Part shown: piece after piece, positions 51,533 to 61,342 of the stretch
Position numbering within the stretch: the stretch's first letter is position 1
How the letters are laid out: every line of letters starts with the position of its first letter
From: Maribacter sp. PR1
GTDB taxonomy: Bacteria > Bacteroidota > Bacteroidia > Flavobacteriales > Flavobacteriaceae
Length of the DNA: 64,000 bases
Assembly: GCF_028464145.1 (NCBI RefSeq)
Contig: NZ_JAQPCG010000002.1
Location: 434,001-498,000 of the forward strand
Direction: 5' to 3'
Notes under the pieces: generated by a model
Seen by the model: only the letters and a program-made list of their open reading frames with translations
The model's database searches: none
Told to the model about the DNA's origin: nothing
Program-made: the position numbers and the translations under genes

Positions 51533-52633
51533 ATGATTGTTGGTATTCCAAAGGAAATTAAGAACAACGAAAGCAGGGTAGGTATGACACCGGCCGGAGT
51601 TTTTGAATTGGTAAAGAACAACCATACCGTTTATGTGCAGTCAGGAGCTGGGGAAGGAAGCGGTTTTTTTAATAAGGATTATCAACAGGTGGGAGCCGTG
51701 ATATTGGATACCATTGGCCAGGTATACGCCATGAGCCAAATGATCGTAAAAGTAAAGGAACCTATTGCAGAAGAATATGATTTAATCCAAGAGGGGCAGA
51801 TAGTATTCACCTATTTTCATTTTGCCTCTAGCGAAGCGCTCACCAAGGCGATGATCAAACAGAAAGCCATCTGTATTGCCTATGAAACGGTTGAAGATGA
51901 AGAAGGTACTTTGCCTTTATTAACGCCCATGTCCGAAGTGGCCGGGAGAATGGCAATTCAACAGGGGGCAAAATATTTGGAAAAACCTGTTAAGGGACGT
52001 GGTGTACTTTTGGGGGGAGTTCCGGGCGTGGCACCAGGAAAAGTTTTGGTATTAGGTGCCGGTGTCGTGGGTATACAAGCTGCTAAAATGGCAGCGGGTC
52101 TCGGAGCTCATGTTACCATAATGGATATTAATATGAAGCGTTTGCGCTACGCGAACGATGTAATGCCACCGCATGTGGTAACGGAGTTTTCCAACGAATT
52201 TAATATCAGAAAACATATCAAGACGCATGATTTGATTATAGGAGGTGTCTTGCTAAAAGGCGCCAAAGCACCGAATCTAATCACTAGGGATATGTTGAAA
52301 GAAATGCGTCCTGGAACGGTTATAGTGGACGTGGCTGTAGATCAAGGCGGATGCGTGGAAACTACTAGGCCAACCACCCACGAAGACCCTATATATATCA
52401 TCGATGATGTAGTACATTATTCAGTGGCCAATATGCCCGGTGCAGTTCCTTACACTTCTACGATGGCATTGACCAATGTTACGTTGCCCTATGCCCTAAA
52501 ACTGGCCAATCTCGGTTGGGAAGAAGCCTGCAAGCGTGATGTTTCTCTTAACAAGGGATTGAACATCGTATCTGGGAAGGTGGTCTACGAAGAAATTATT
52601 GAGGCATTTGGTTGGGAAGAGGCCTTGGCATAA
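51533..52633 (+). CDS. ald: Alanine dehydrogenase
   Basis: 366 residues. Interconverts L-alanine and pyruvate with NAD. Standard motifs: IVGIPKEIKNNESRVGMTPA at the start, catalytic Lys in VKVKEP, catalytic His in YFHFAS, the nucleotide fold LGAGVVGIQAAKMAAGLGAHV (trimmed here to its GAGVVG core), and NMPGAVPYTSTMAL. Monocistronic with its own terminator. An Lrp-type regulator, a common controller of ald, lies 0.9 kb downstream in opposite orientation. Confidence 0.96.
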   Translation: MIVGIPKEIKNNESRVGMTPAGVFELVKNNHTVYVQSGAGEGSGFFNKDYQQVGAVILDTIGQVYAMSQMIVKVKEPIAEEYDLIQEGQIVFTYFHFASSEALTKAMIKQKAICIAYETVEDEEGTLPLLTPMSEVAGRMAIQQGAKYLEKPVKGRGVLLGGVPGVAPGKVLVLGAGVVGIQAAKMAAGLGAHVTIMDINMKRLRYANDVMPPHVVTEFSNEFNIRKHIKTHDLIIGGVLLKGAKAPNLITRDMLKEMRPGTVIVDVAVDQGGCVETTRPTTHEDPIYIIDDVVHYSVANMPGAVPYTSTMALTNVTLPYALKLANLGWEEACKRDVSLNKGLNIVSGKVVYEEIIEAFGWEEALA

Positions 52634-52660
52634 CGGTACAATTTGTCAGTTATATAAACC

Positions 52661-52712
52661 CTATCAAGCCCCATATTTTAGAATTATGGGTTTGGCGGGG
52701 TTTTTGCTTTTC
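52661..52712 (+). terminator. Terminator of ald
   Basis: A compound hairpin: outer AAACCC/GGGGTTT and inner CCCATA/TATGGG, then TTTTTGCTTTT. Confidence 0.65.
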
Positions 52713-52777
52713 AATAGAGGATTCCTAATGCAATAGGAATCTTATGTATATTTATTGAAATAAAAAATTGAAACGTT

Positions 52778-53473
52778 ATGATGGGATATTATATATTAAT
52801 CGGTGCAATAGCGCTAGTCAGTTGGCTAGTGAGCAGTAGATTAAAAAGTAAGTTTAAGCATTATTCAAAAGTCCATTTACAGAATGGCATGAGTGGGGCT
52901 GAAATTGCCGAAAAAATGTTGTCGGATCACGGTATACGGGACGTAAAAGTCATTTCTACACCGGGAAGGTTGACCGATCACTATAACCCTAAAAATAAAA
53001 CCGTAAACCTTAGTGAAGCGGTGTACAGTCAACGCAACGCTGCTTCTGCTGCTGTGGCGGCCCATGAATGTGGACATGCCGTTCAACATGCACAGGCTTA
53101 CGAGTGGCTAACCATGCGTTCCAAATTGGTTCCCGTCGTGAGTGTTACCTCAGGAATGTCAACATGGGTAGTATTTGGCGGGTTGATTTTAGGAGCTGCT
53201 GCCGGAGTTGGATTTGGTTACTGGGTCGCCGTGGCGGGTTTAATTATGATGGCCATGGCCACCCTCTTTAGTTTTATAACCCTGCCCGTAGAATATGATG
53301 CCAGTAACCGTGCGCTAGCTTGGTTAAAAAATAGGAATGTAGTAACCCAATCTGAATACAAAGGTTCTGAAGATGCTTTAAAATGGGCTGCTAGAACGTA
53401 TTTGGTAGCTGCAATTGGTTCTTTGGCAACTTTAGTATACTGGGGACTTCAGGTTTTTGGAGGAAGGGATTAA
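52778..53473 (+). CDS. Membrane zinc metallopeptidase (YugP type)
   Basis: 231 residues. The N-terminal membrane helix (about 2-20) is followed by the zinc motif VAAHECGHAVQHA (HExxH, about 93-97) and a hydrophobic region (about 125-175), with EYDASNRAL downstream as in the YugP/PF04298 family. The physiological substrate is unknown. Monocistronic; a strong bidirectional terminator separates it from the convergent Lrp gene. Confidence 0.88.
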   Translation: MMGYYILIGAIALVSWLVSSRLKSKFKHYSKVHLQNGMSGAEIAEKMLSDHGIRDVKVISTPGRLTDHYNPKNKTVNLSEAVYSQRNAASAAVAAHECGHAVQHAQAYEWLTMRSKLVPVVSVTSGMSTWVVFGGLILGAAAGVGFGYWVAVAGLIMMAMATLFSFITLPVEYDASNRALAWLKNRNVVTQSEYKGSEDALKWAARTYLVAAIGSLATLVYWGLQVFGGRD

Positions 53474-53495
53474 TATTTCCTATTTAAAAAATTGG

Positions 53496-53521
53496 AAACC
53501 TTCCCGTTAACGGGAAGGTTT
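53496..53521. terminator. Bidirectional terminator between the zinc peptidase and Lrp genes
   Basis: AAACCTTCCCG and CGGGAAGGTTT, 11-bp perfect stem with a TTAA loop and T-rich or A-rich flanks on both sides. Confidence 0.88.
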
Positions 53522-53522
53522 T

Positions 53523-53993
53523 TTATATGGTAATCTGCCGATCTATCTGTTGGGCAAGGGAAATAAAGGTTTCCGTTCTGGAAACTCCATCAATTTGTTG
53601 AATTTCTTTATTGAGGACGTGCATTAAATGCTCGTTATCCTTACAGAGGATTTTAATCAGAATGGACCAATTGCCCGTAGTGTAATGGCACTCCAATACT
53701 TCAGGAATTTTTTCCAATTGCTTCACGGCAACCGGGTTGCTCATGGCTTTATCCAAATAAATTCCGATATAAGCCATCGTTGTGTATCCCATAGCCTTTG
53801 GATTAATAATAAACTTAGAACCGGCCAATAAACCTGACGCTTCCAGTTTCCTTAATCGTTGATGAATGGCGGCACCCGAAATACCTATGCTTCTGGCGAT
53901 TTCCAATACCGGCTTTCTGGCATCTTCCATTAAAAATCTTAGAATCTTTTTATCGATACCGTCGATCTTGGCATATTTGTTATCCGACTTCAT
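53523..53993 (-). CDS. Lrp/AsnC family transcriptional regulator
   Basis: 156 residues. N-terminal winged HTH (DKKILRFLMEDARKPVLEIA, IGISGAAIHQRLRKLEASGL) and a C-terminal RAM/AsnC effector domain (YIGIYLDKAMSNPVAVKQLE, HYTTGNWSILIKILCKDNEH). Such regulators respond to amino acids. Its neighbours, alanine dehydrogenase upstream and a saccharopine-dehydrogenase-like gene behind it, make local amino-acid control plausible. Confidence 0.93.
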   Translation of the reverse strand: MKSDNKYAKIDGIDKKILRFLMEDARKPVLEIARSIGISGAAIHQRLRKLEASGLLAGSKFIINPKAMGYTTMAYIGIYLDKAMSNPVAVKQLEKIPEVLECHYTTGNWSILIKILCKDNEHLMHVLNKEIQQIDGVSRTETFISLAQQIDRQITI

Positions 53994-54046
53994 AATTATA
54001 GTTTCAATATGAAATCAAAAATACAGAATACCCTTGAAATTGTGAC

Positions 54047-55420
54047 TTAACTTGCCACCGAATCTGGATTATAACCTAAATAGGGAACCTCATATTCCTT
54101 AAAGTTAATTCCGTTATTTTCAAGGGCTTTCAAAATAGGTTTATAGACCTCTTTGGTAATGGGAATTTGAACGCCGGGGGTAGTTATCTTTTTATTGAGG
54201 ATTTTTAAGGCGGCGATACCCACTGGTAACCCTACTGTTTTTGCCATGGCCGTATGGACCCGGTCTTCACCAATGACCACAAGTTTGGAGTCGATTTGTT
54301 TTTTCTCTCCATGAAGTTCATACCCAAATTTATGATACATGACAATCATATCCTTTTCTTTTTCACCTAAGGTCCATCTATCCTCTAAAATTTTCTGTAG
54401 TGCCTGCGCGGGTGTGGCATCGATAATCCCAATTTGTTTGGAGTCATCAAATAAATTTAGTTCAATGAGTTTTTCCCAAGTACTGTCGTCCTGGTCTATT
54501 TTAAGATAATGGCGTAGTTTCAACTCCACGGAATCCGTAGGGGAGTACGGGAGAAATAGATTAATGAATTCCCTGTAGGTCATACCTTCGGAATTTTCTA
54601 TGGTATAAGTGTCATCCGTTGCTCCCAGTTGTACAAAAATATTCCAGGCTTTAGAGAATCCAACACGCCTCATCGTACCTCTATAAATGGTAAGGGCATC
54701 TTGAAGGCCATAGGCTTCTCTATAGTTCAAGGAATCCCTATTGGCATAGCCTTCAAACTTACCAAAACCTTCTACTTCAAAAAATTCGGTTCTCCTAAAT
54801 AGTTTATGATAGGGAATATATTTATAAGTTCCTTCCTGAATGAATTTGGCAGTACCCCCTTGCCCGGCCAGAACTACATTTCTTGGATTCCAGGTAAACT
54901 TATAATTCCAAAGATTGTCATCGTATTCCGGCGCCACCAACCCGCCGCAAAAGGATTCGAACAATAAGATCCTGCCGCCTTGGTCTCTAATCCGGTCAAT
55001 AACCTGCATGGCACTCATGTGGTCGATTCCAGGATCCAAACCAATTTCGTTCATAAAGACCAAACCGTTTTCTTTTACTTTTTGATTCAATTTTTTGAGC
55101 TCTTGACTTATATAGGATGCGGTAACTAAATGCTTTTTATAAGTAAGGCAGTCTTCGGCAATTTTAATGTGGAACCTGGCCGGCAACATGGAAATAACTA
55201 AATCGGCACCTTGAATTGCGGTAATTCTTTCTTGATCTTTAAAAATATCCAATGTTATTATTGAGCAATTTTGATGCGATTGGATGCGTTCTGGAATTGA
55301 TGTGGTATCCAAGTCGCCAATGGTAATCTTTAATTTTTCAGATTCAGATTTTTCCAGCAAATAATCCAACAAATATGAAGTGGATTTTCCAGCTCCGATA
55401 ATCAAAATTCTGTGCGCCAT
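54047..55420 (-). CDS. Saccharopine dehydrogenase family protein (lysine metabolism)
   Basis: 457 residues. N-terminal Rossmann fold (ILIIGAGKSTSYLLDYLLEK), then ISMLPARFHIKIAEDCL and the C-terminal substrate domain typical of glutamate-forming saccharopine dehydrogenase (NEIGLDPGIDHMSAMQVIDR, FTWNPRNVVLAGQGGTAKF, GTMRRVGFSKAWNIF). It would convert saccharopine to aminoadipate semialdehyde and glutamate in lysine degradation. The lysine-ketoglutarate reductase half is not fused here. It lies 53 nt upstream of the Lrp gene in the same orientation. Confidence 0.9.
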   Translation of the reverse strand: MAHRILIIGAGKSTSYLLDYLLEKSESEKLKITIGDLDTTSIPERIQSHQNCSIITLDIFKDQERITAIQGADLVISMLPARFHIKIAEDCLTYKKHLVTASYISQELKKLNQKVKENGLVFMNEIGLDPGIDHMSAMQVIDRIRDQGGRILLFESFCGGLVAPEYDDNLWNYKFTWNPRNVVLAGQGGTAKFIQEGTYKYIPYHKLFRRTEFFEVEGFGKFEGYANRDSLNYREAYGLQDALTIYRGTMRRVGFSKAWNIFVQLGATDDTYTIENSEGMTYREFINLFLPYSPTDSVELKLRHYLKIDQDDSTWEKLIELNLFDDSKQIGIIDATPAQALQKILEDRWTLGEKEKDMIVMYHKFGYELHGEKKQIDSKLVVIGEDRVHTAMAKTVGLPVGIAALKILNKKITTPGVQIPITKEVYKPILKALENNGINFKEYEVPYLGYNPDSVAS

Positions 55421-55613
55421 GGTTATTACTTACTTTTGGTTGATATTACTCTACTAAAGTATCAATTTGTTATATATATAAAAAAATTTAACCATAAAGT
55501 TATAAAATCAACTTTGAATGCTTGTGTTTCTAATAGAAAATCCGTGTAGTACGGACCAATAGTTTATTGTAAAATTAATTTTATATCAACTTTAATAAAT
55601 AAAAATTAAATAG

Positions 55614-56003
55614 ATGAAAAGAACAATACTCGTTTCCGCCGCTATGATGGGGTTTTTAGCAGTCGCCTTGGGTGCTTTTGGGGCGCATGGTTTGGAAAAA
55701 CTAGTGGATCAGGATGCGATAAGCACATTTGAAACGGGAGTTCGCTACCAGATGTATCATGCTTTATTTCTATTTGTTCTCGGAATGGTACCTGATCTTT
55801 CCCTAAAGGCACAACGAATTATATATAGATTGGTCATAGTTGGAGTGGTCTTCTTCTCTTTTTCTATCTATCTTTTGGCTTTAAATAGTGTCACGGCTTT
55901 TGATTTTAAAGTTATCGGCATTATTACTCCAATAGGAGGAACTTTATTATTGATAGCATGGGCATATATGGGGTATCAGCTATATAAATCAAAACTTAAA
56001 TGA
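55614..56003 (+). CDS. DUF423 small membrane protein
   Basis: 129 residues with four hydrophobic helices. The start MKRTILVSAAMMGFLAVALG followed by FGAHGLEK and GVRYQMYHALFLF is the DUF423 signature. Function unknown. It precedes the SLC13-type transporter gene by 13 nt and is probably co-transcribed with it. Confidence 0.9.
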   Translation: MKRTILVSAAMMGFLAVALGAFGAHGLEKLVDQDAISTFETGVRYQMYHALFLFVLGMVPDLSLKAQRIIYRLVIVGVVFFSFSIYLLALNSVTAFDFKVIGIITPIGGTLLLIAWAYMGYQLYKSKLK

Positions 56004-56016
56004 CATTATAAACGGT

Positions 56017-57486
56017 ATGAACAAAACAAAGCTTTTTGGGCTGATATTGGGACCGCTTTCATTCATTTTAATTCTTCTATTTTTTCACCCCGAAGGATTA
56101 TCAAAGGAAGCCAATGCAGTATTGGCCTCCACGATTTGGATAGCCATTTGGTGGATTACGGAAGCCATTCCTATTGCCGTTACAGCTTTATTGCCGATAG
56201 TACTTTTTCCACTTTCAGGAGGGTTAGACCTTTCGGCAACCTCCGGATCTTTTGGCCATAAATATGTGTTTTTATATATGGGTGGTTTTGTCATTGCCAT
56301 TGCCATAGAAAAATGGAACCTACATAAAAGATTAGCCTTGAATATTATTCATTTAATAGGGGCGGATATCCGAAAGATCATATTGGGTTTTATGGTCGCA
56401 ACAGCTTTTTTGTCCATGTGGATTTCCAATACGGCGACGTCAGTTATGATGTTGCCCATTGGACTAGCGATTATAAAACAGCTAAAGGACAACCCGGCTA
56501 CAGAAGAAGATGAAAACCTACTTTTTGGTAAGTCCCTCATGTTGGCCATAGCGTATAGTGCTTCCATTGGAGGAATGGCTACATTGATCGGTACACCACC
56601 AAACCTTGTGCTGGCAGGGGTTGTGTTGGATACTTACGGGTATGAAATTACGTTTATGCAATGGTTTATGTTTGGTCTACCTATTTCTATCATTCTAATA
56701 TTTATCTGTTGGAAATATCTAACGCGTTTTGCTTATTCGTTCAAACAAATAGAATTTCCAGGAGGAAGAGCTGAAATACAAAGGTTGAAAAATGGCTTGG
56801 GAAAGATTTCCTATGAAGAAAAATTAATTGCTTTAGTATTTGGTGCAACTGCCTTTTGTTGGATAACCCGCTCTTTTTTATTACAAAGAATTTTACCAGG
56901 ACTGGACGATACCATTATTGCCATATTTTTTGCGATTCTCTTATTTTTAATTCCAGCTAAAAAAAGAGGAGAACAATTAATCAATTGGGACGAAGCGGTT
57001 AAAATGCCTTGGGGTATTATTTTGCTTTTTGGAGGAGGAATGGCATTGGCAAAAGGATTTGACGAAAGTGGACTTGCTGTATGGATCGGAAGTCAAATGA
57101 CGTCATTGTCGGGGCTGCCTATATTTTTATTGATTTTGGTCCTAATAGCCGCAGTCAACTTTCTTACAGAAATCACATCAAACCTAGCTACCACGGCTAT
57201 GCTGTTGCCCGTATTGGCCCCTATGGCTCTTTCAATAGATGTACATCCTTTTGTGTTAATGGTGGGTGCTGCGGTTGCCGCTTCCTGTGCATTTATGTTG
57301 CCCGTTGCCACGCCTCCGAACGCGGTAGTTTTTGGATCCGGATATCTACGAATTCCGGACATGGTTAAAAAAGGTTTTTTTATGAATGTTATTTCAATAC
57401 TTGTTTTAAGCTTGTTCGTTTATTTTCTTCTACCCCAATTATGGGATATTGTTATCAATGGATTTCCTGAAAACCTAAAAAAATGA
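56017..57486 (+). CDS. SLC13/DASS-family sodium:anion symporter
   Basis: 489 residues with 11-12 membrane helices. Motifs of the divalent-anion:sodium symporters are present: SNTATSVMMLPIGLAI in the first half and EITSNLATTAMLLPVLAPMA in the second (the two substrate-site hairpins), with TLIGTPPNLVLAG and LPVATPPNAVVFGSG. Likely substrates are dicarboxylates such as succinate or fumarate; sulfate is possible. It overlaps the glycerate kinase gene by 4 nt, suggesting an organic-acid role. Confidence 0.92.
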   Translation: MNKTKLFGLILGPLSFILILLFFHPEGLSKEANAVLASTIWIAIWWITEAIPIAVTALLPIVLFPLSGGLDLSATSGSFGHKYVFLYMGGFVIAIAIEKWNLHKRLALNIIHLIGADIRKIILGFMVATAFLSMWISNTATSVMMLPIGLAIIKQLKDNPATEEDENLLFGKSLMLAIAYSASIGGMATLIGTPPNLVLAGVVLDTYGYEITFMQWFMFGLPISIILIFICWKYLTRFAYSFKQIEFPGGRAEIQRLKNGLGKISYEEKLIALVFGATAFCWITRSFLLQRILPGLDDTIIAIFFAILLFLIPAKKRGEQLINWDEAVKMPWGIILLFGGGMALAKGFDESGLAVWIGSQMTSLSGLPIFLLILVLIAAVNFLTEITSNLATTAMLLPVLAPMALSIDVHPFVLMVGAAVAASCAFMLPVATPPNAVVFGSGYLRIPDMVKKGFFMNVISILVLSLFVYFLLPQLWDIVINGFPENLKK

Positions 57487-58613
57487 GATTTCTGATTATT
57501 CCAGATAAGTTTAAAGGGTCCTTGACCAGCGAGGAAGTCTATCATGCAATCAAAAAAGGAGCCGAACAAGTATATGAAAATGCTTATTTCCATTTTGTGA
57601 AAGCTTCGGATGGTGGGGACGGTTTTCTGGAAGCGATCAGAACATATAGAAATTGCTCGGAAATTACGATGCAAACACTAGATCCACTGGGAAGAAAAAT
57701 CACATCCAAATATTTGTATGATGTACAGAACACTTCAGCCTACATAGAATTGGCGAATAGTTCGGGAATGGAATTGCTGAATTCATCCGAAAGAAATCCA
57801 TTTTTGACTTCCACTTACGGAACCGGGCAGCAAATTAGGGATGCTATCACAAAAGGTGCAAAAGAAATTTATGTAGGTCTAGGAGGTAGCGCTACCAATG
57901 ACGGTGGTATAGGCATAGCCCATGCAATGGGATTTGAATTCATGGATAGGAAAGACAGCCCTTTGAAACCCATCGGAAAAAACTTGAAACAGATTCACGA
58001 TATATCAAAATCCAAAACTTTTTTGAATGTATCCAAGGTTCAGATTTTTGCAATCAACGATGTAAAGAACCCTCTTTCTGGTAAAGATGGCGCTGCATTT
58101 GTTTATGGTCCGCAGAAAGGAGCGGATGCCGACATGGTAGAAGAATTGGATGAGGGATTGAAAAATTTGGCTGCTGTCTTAAAAGATAAATCCAATATCT
58201 ATTATGCCGAACTTCCCGGATCAGGTGCCGCTGGTGGAGTAGGCTTTGGTCTAAAATCTTTTCTTAATGCTGAATACCTTAGTGGTATTGATTTCATATT
58301 GGAAATTTCCGGGGTTAGGGATAAGTTGGAAAATCAAAGCTTTGATTATCTGATTACGGGGGAAGGGAAGATTGATGCACAGACGCTTAGTGGTAAATTA
58401 ATACAGGGAGTAATGGGCCTTGCCAAGGAATATAACATTCCGGTGCTTGCCGTTTGTGGTAAGTTAGATGTTAATCTGAACGAACTTACAGAACAGGGGG
58501 TCCAGGATGTGATTGAAATCCGGGATATTGACAAGAGCTTGGAGTTTAATATGAGAAATGCCAAAATACTATTGGAAGAGAAGATGAAACAATACTTTAA
58601 AAAATTGCTTTAA
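57483..58613 (+). CDS. Glycerate kinase (GarK/GlxK family)
   Basis: 376 residues. MRFLIIPDKFKGSLTSEEV, SDGGDGFLEA, GLGGSATNDGGIG and GSGAAGGVGFGLKSFL are the signature segments of the bacterial glycerate kinase family, which phosphorylates D-glycerate. It shares an ATGA overlap with the SLC13 transporter gene, so uptake of an acid and its entry into lower glycolysis may be coupled; pckA, another C4/C3 node enzyme, follows downstream. Confidence 0.93.
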   Translation: MRFLIIPDKFKGSLTSEEVYHAIKKGAEQVYENAYFHFVKASDGGDGFLEAIRTYRNCSEITMQTLDPLGRKITSKYLYDVQNTSAYIELANSSGMELLNSSERNPFLTSTYGTGQQIRDAITKGAKEIYVGLGGSATNDGGIGIAHAMGFEFMDRKDSPLKPIGKNLKQIHDISKSKTFLNVSKVQIFAINDVKNPLSGKDGAAFVYGPQKGADADMVEELDEGLKNLAAVLKDKSNIYYAELPGSGAAGGVGFGLKSFLNAEYLSGIDFILEISGVRDKLENQSFDYLITGEGKIDAQTLSGKLIQGVMGLAKEYNIPVLAVCGKLDVNLNELTEQGVQDVIEIRDIDKSLEFNMRNAKILLEEKMKQYFKKLL

Positions 58614-58847
58614 AGACCTTTATTTCAATAGGTTTTCAGTGATTTTAGTTTACGAATTTATCAGTAAATCAAATTAATAGTATCAAATACACAAAACAAA
58701 CGTATTTTTTTAATATATTTTTATTAATTATTTAATTTTCTACGCATTATTTATTGAAATTATATTATTTCATCGCCAATTTCATATTTCTTACCGAAAA
58801 GTGTACGAATACCTATTGATTTTCAAGGGCTTCAGGGTTAAATTTAA

Positions 58848-58855
58848 TAGCTTTG
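58848..58855 (+). promoter_or_regulatory. Candidate -7 promoter element of pckA
   Basis: TAGCTTTG fits TAnnTTTG and lies 20 nt before the pckA ATG. No -33 TTG at the expected spacing was seen in this AT-rich 262-nt gap. Confidence 0.4.
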
Positions 58856-58875
58856 GATAACCAATATTTCGTGTT

Positions 58876-60492
58876 ATGCATAGTTCGTCTTCTAAATCCA
58901 AAACAATCTCTTTGAAAAATTACGGAATTGATCATAATAATTTTCATTATCAGGAAACTCCAGAAGAACTTCAAAAGGCCACCCTTGACTTGGGCATGGG
59001 AGTGGAAACCAACAACGGGACCCTTGCGGTGAATACGGGCGAATTTACAGGTAGATCTCCCAAGGACCGTTTTATTGTAAAGGATGATATTACTAAGGAC
59101 AAAATATGGTGGGGTGCGGTTAATATACCATTTGAACAGGATAAATTTACAGCATTGTACGATAAGGTCATTGCTTATCTGAATACAAAAGAATTATTCG
59201 TTCGAGATAGTTATGCATGTGCTGACCATGAATATAAATTAAACATTAGGGTAATCAATGAATACCCATGGTCCAATATGTTTGCTTACAATATGTTTTT
59301 ACGACCAACGGAGGAAGAACTGGAAATCTTTCTTCCGGAATGGACGGTGGTTAACGCACCTGGATTTATGGCTAACCCGGCGGAAGATGGCACAAGACAA
59401 CATAATTTTGCTATACTAAATTTTACCGAGAAAATTGCCCTTATCGGGGGAACGGGATATACCGGTGAAATTAAAAAGGGTATTTTTTCAGCGCTGAACT
59501 TCATTTTACCGGTGTTTAAGGAGACGTTGCCAATGCATTGTTCTTCAAATGTTGGAGAAAAAGGCGATACCGCCATATTCTTTGGACTGTCCGGAACCGG
59601 AAAAACAACACTATCAACAGATCCAAATAGAAAATTGATTGGGGACGATGAGCATGGTTGGACGAGCAGAAATACGGTATTCAATTTTGAAGGTGGCTGT
59701 TACGCCAAAGTCATCAACCTTTCAGAGGAGCAAGAGCCTGAGATTTATGGTGCCATAAAACCAGGTGCTATTCTAGAAAATGTAGTCTTAGACGGAACTG
59801 GTAATGTTGATTTTACGGATACTTCCATTACCCAGAATACTCGGGTAAGTTATCCTATTTATCACATTGAAAATATTCAAGAGCCTTCCATTGGAAAGAA
59901 TGTAAAGAACATATTCTTTTTGACCGCTGATGCTTTTGGAGTATTGCCTCCGATATCAAAATTAACACCAAGTCAGGCTGCATATCATTTCATTTCTGGT
60001 TATACGGCCAAGGTTGCTGGGACAGAGGCAGGTGTCGTGGAACCAATGCCCTCTTTCTCTGCTTGTTTTGGGGCACCTTTCATGCCTTTGCACCCTACCA
60101 AATATGCCGAAATGTTGAGTAAAAAAATGAAGGAAGCCGGTGTAGATGTTTGGTTGGTTAATACAGGCTGGACGGGTGGACCTTATGGTGTCGGCACTCG
60201 AATGAAACTCAAATACACGAGAGCCATGATTAGTGCAGCACTTAATGGGGAGCTAGGATTGTATTCGTATGATACGTATCATATCCACTCCGTGTTTGGA
60301 GTGGCCCAACCCAGGGAGTGTCCTGGGGTGCCAACCAAGGTTTTAAGTCCAAGGGCTACTTGGAACGATGATGAAAAATACTATACGACGGCGTTTAAAC
60401 TTTCCAATGCCTTTCGGGAAAATTTTAAGAAGTTTGAAAGTTATGCCAATGAGGAAATTAGACGCGGGGGTCCACAACGTTATGCCTTTTAA
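58876..60492 (+). CDS. pckA: Phosphoenolpyruvate carboxykinase (ATP)
   Basis: 538 residues. Converts oxaloacetate and ATP to phosphoenolpyruvate, the gluconeogenic entry step. FTGRSPKDRFIV (about 55-66), the kinase P-loop GLSGTGKTTLS (about 237-247), and the metal-binding IGDDEHGW identify the ATP-dependent type. Length is canonical. Monocistronic, closed by a strong terminator shared with the convergent hemD. Confidence 0.98.
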   Translation: MHSSSSKSKTISLKNYGIDHNNFHYQETPEELQKATLDLGMGVETNNGTLAVNTGEFTGRSPKDRFIVKDDITKDKIWWGAVNIPFEQDKFTALYDKVIAYLNTKELFVRDSYACADHEYKLNIRVINEYPWSNMFAYNMFLRPTEEELEIFLPEWTVVNAPGFMANPAEDGTRQHNFAILNFTEKIALIGGTGYTGEIKKGIFSALNFILPVFKETLPMHCSSNVGEKGDTAIFFGLSGTGKTTLSTDPNRKLIGDDEHGWTSRNTVFNFEGGCYAKVINLSEEQEPEIYGAIKPGAILENVVLDGTGNVDFTDTSITQNTRVSYPIYHIENIQEPSIGKNVKNIFFLTADAFGVLPPISKLTPSQAAYHFISGYTAKVAGTEAGVVEPMPSFSACFGAPFMPLHPTKYAEMLSKKMKEAGVDVWLVNTGWTGGPYGVGTRMKLKYTRAMISAALNGELGLYSYDTYHIHSVFGVAQPRECPGVPTKVLSPRATWNDDEKYYTTAFKLSNAFRENFKKFESYANEEIRRGGPQRYAF

Positions 60493-60538
60493 TTAAGGAT
60501 GGTATGGTTTGAAAATAAAATGAACGCTCTTGAAAATA

Positions 60539-60570
60539 AAAAAGGCCATACTGAAAAGTATGGCCTTTTT
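60539..60570. terminator. Bidirectional terminator between pckA and hemD
   Basis: A 14-bp stem AAAAAGGCCATACT/AGTATGGCCTTTTT with a 4-nt loop. It lies 46 nt after pckA and 20 nt from the hemD stop codon. Confidence 0.9.
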
Positions 60571-60590
60571 GCTCTGCACTAACGTGAAGA

Positions 60591-61334
60591 TTATTTATTT
60601 GCGTTGTTAATATATTTTTGTAGCGCCATGGTCATAGATGGGGTTTCTGGTGTCGGGGCCTTGATGTCGATTCTTAGACCAGCACCTGTAGCTGCTTCAA
60701 CTGTAGAGTTTCCAAAAACAGCAATTCTGGTTTCGTTCTGTTCGAAATCGGGAAAATTATGTAATAATGACTCTATTCCCGAGGGGCTAAAGAATACCAA
60801 AACATCATAATAAACATTTCTGAGATCGGAAAGGTCACTTATGACCGTTTTGTAAAAAATACCACGGGTCCAGTTAATATCCAGTTCGTCTAAGGTTTGA
60901 GGAACATCTGGTTTTAGGACATCGGATGATGGTAGTAAAAATTTCTCATCCTTATATTTTTTTATTAACGGGACCAAATCGGAGAATAACCTTTTACCAA
61001 CGTAAATTTTTCTTTTTCTGTATACTACATATTTCTGAAGATAGTATGCTACAGCCTCTGATTGGCAAAAATATTTCATGCTATCCGGAACCTTAAAACG
61101 CATTTCTTCGGCAATTCTAAAGAAATGATCTACCGCATTACGACTCGTAAGAATAATGGCCGTAAACTCTTTTAAATCAATTTTTTGCTGACGCACATTT
61201 TTTGCGTCAACTCCTTCAACATGAATAAAGGGTCTAAAGTCAACCTTTACCTTTTCTTTGTCTATAAGCCTGGAATATGGAGAATTTTCCATTTTTGGCT
61301 CAGGTTGAGAGACCAAAATTGTTTTTACTTTCAT
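60591..61334 (-). CDS. hemD: Uroporphyrinogen-III synthase-like protein
   Basis: 247 residues. The start KTILVSQPEP, then FTAIILTSRNAVDHFFRIAE, FLLPSSDVLKPDVPQTL and VLVFFSPSGIESLLHNFPDF, VFGNSTVEAATGAGL are the two-domain HemD pattern. It closes the linear hydroxymethylbilane into uroporphyrinogen III. HemD is poorly conserved, so the name rests on pattern and on its usual place in flavobacteria beside the DUF4271 gene. A TACCTTTG -7-like element on the minus strand at 61392-61399 may give it its own promoter. Confidence 0.88.
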   Translation of the reverse strand: MKVKTILVSQPEPKMENSPYSRLIDKEKVKVDFRPFIHVEGVDAKNVRQQKIDLKEFTAIILTSRNAVDHFFRIAEEMRFKVPDSMKYFCQSEAVAYYLQKYVVYRKRKIYVGKRLFSDLVPLIKKYKDEKFLLPSSDVLKPDVPQTLDELDINWTRGIFYKTVISDLSDLRNVYYDVLVFFSPSGIESLLHNFPDFEQNETRIAVFGNSTVEAATGAGLRIDIKAPTPETPSMTMALQKYINNANK

Positions 61335-61342
61335 AAGGTACT

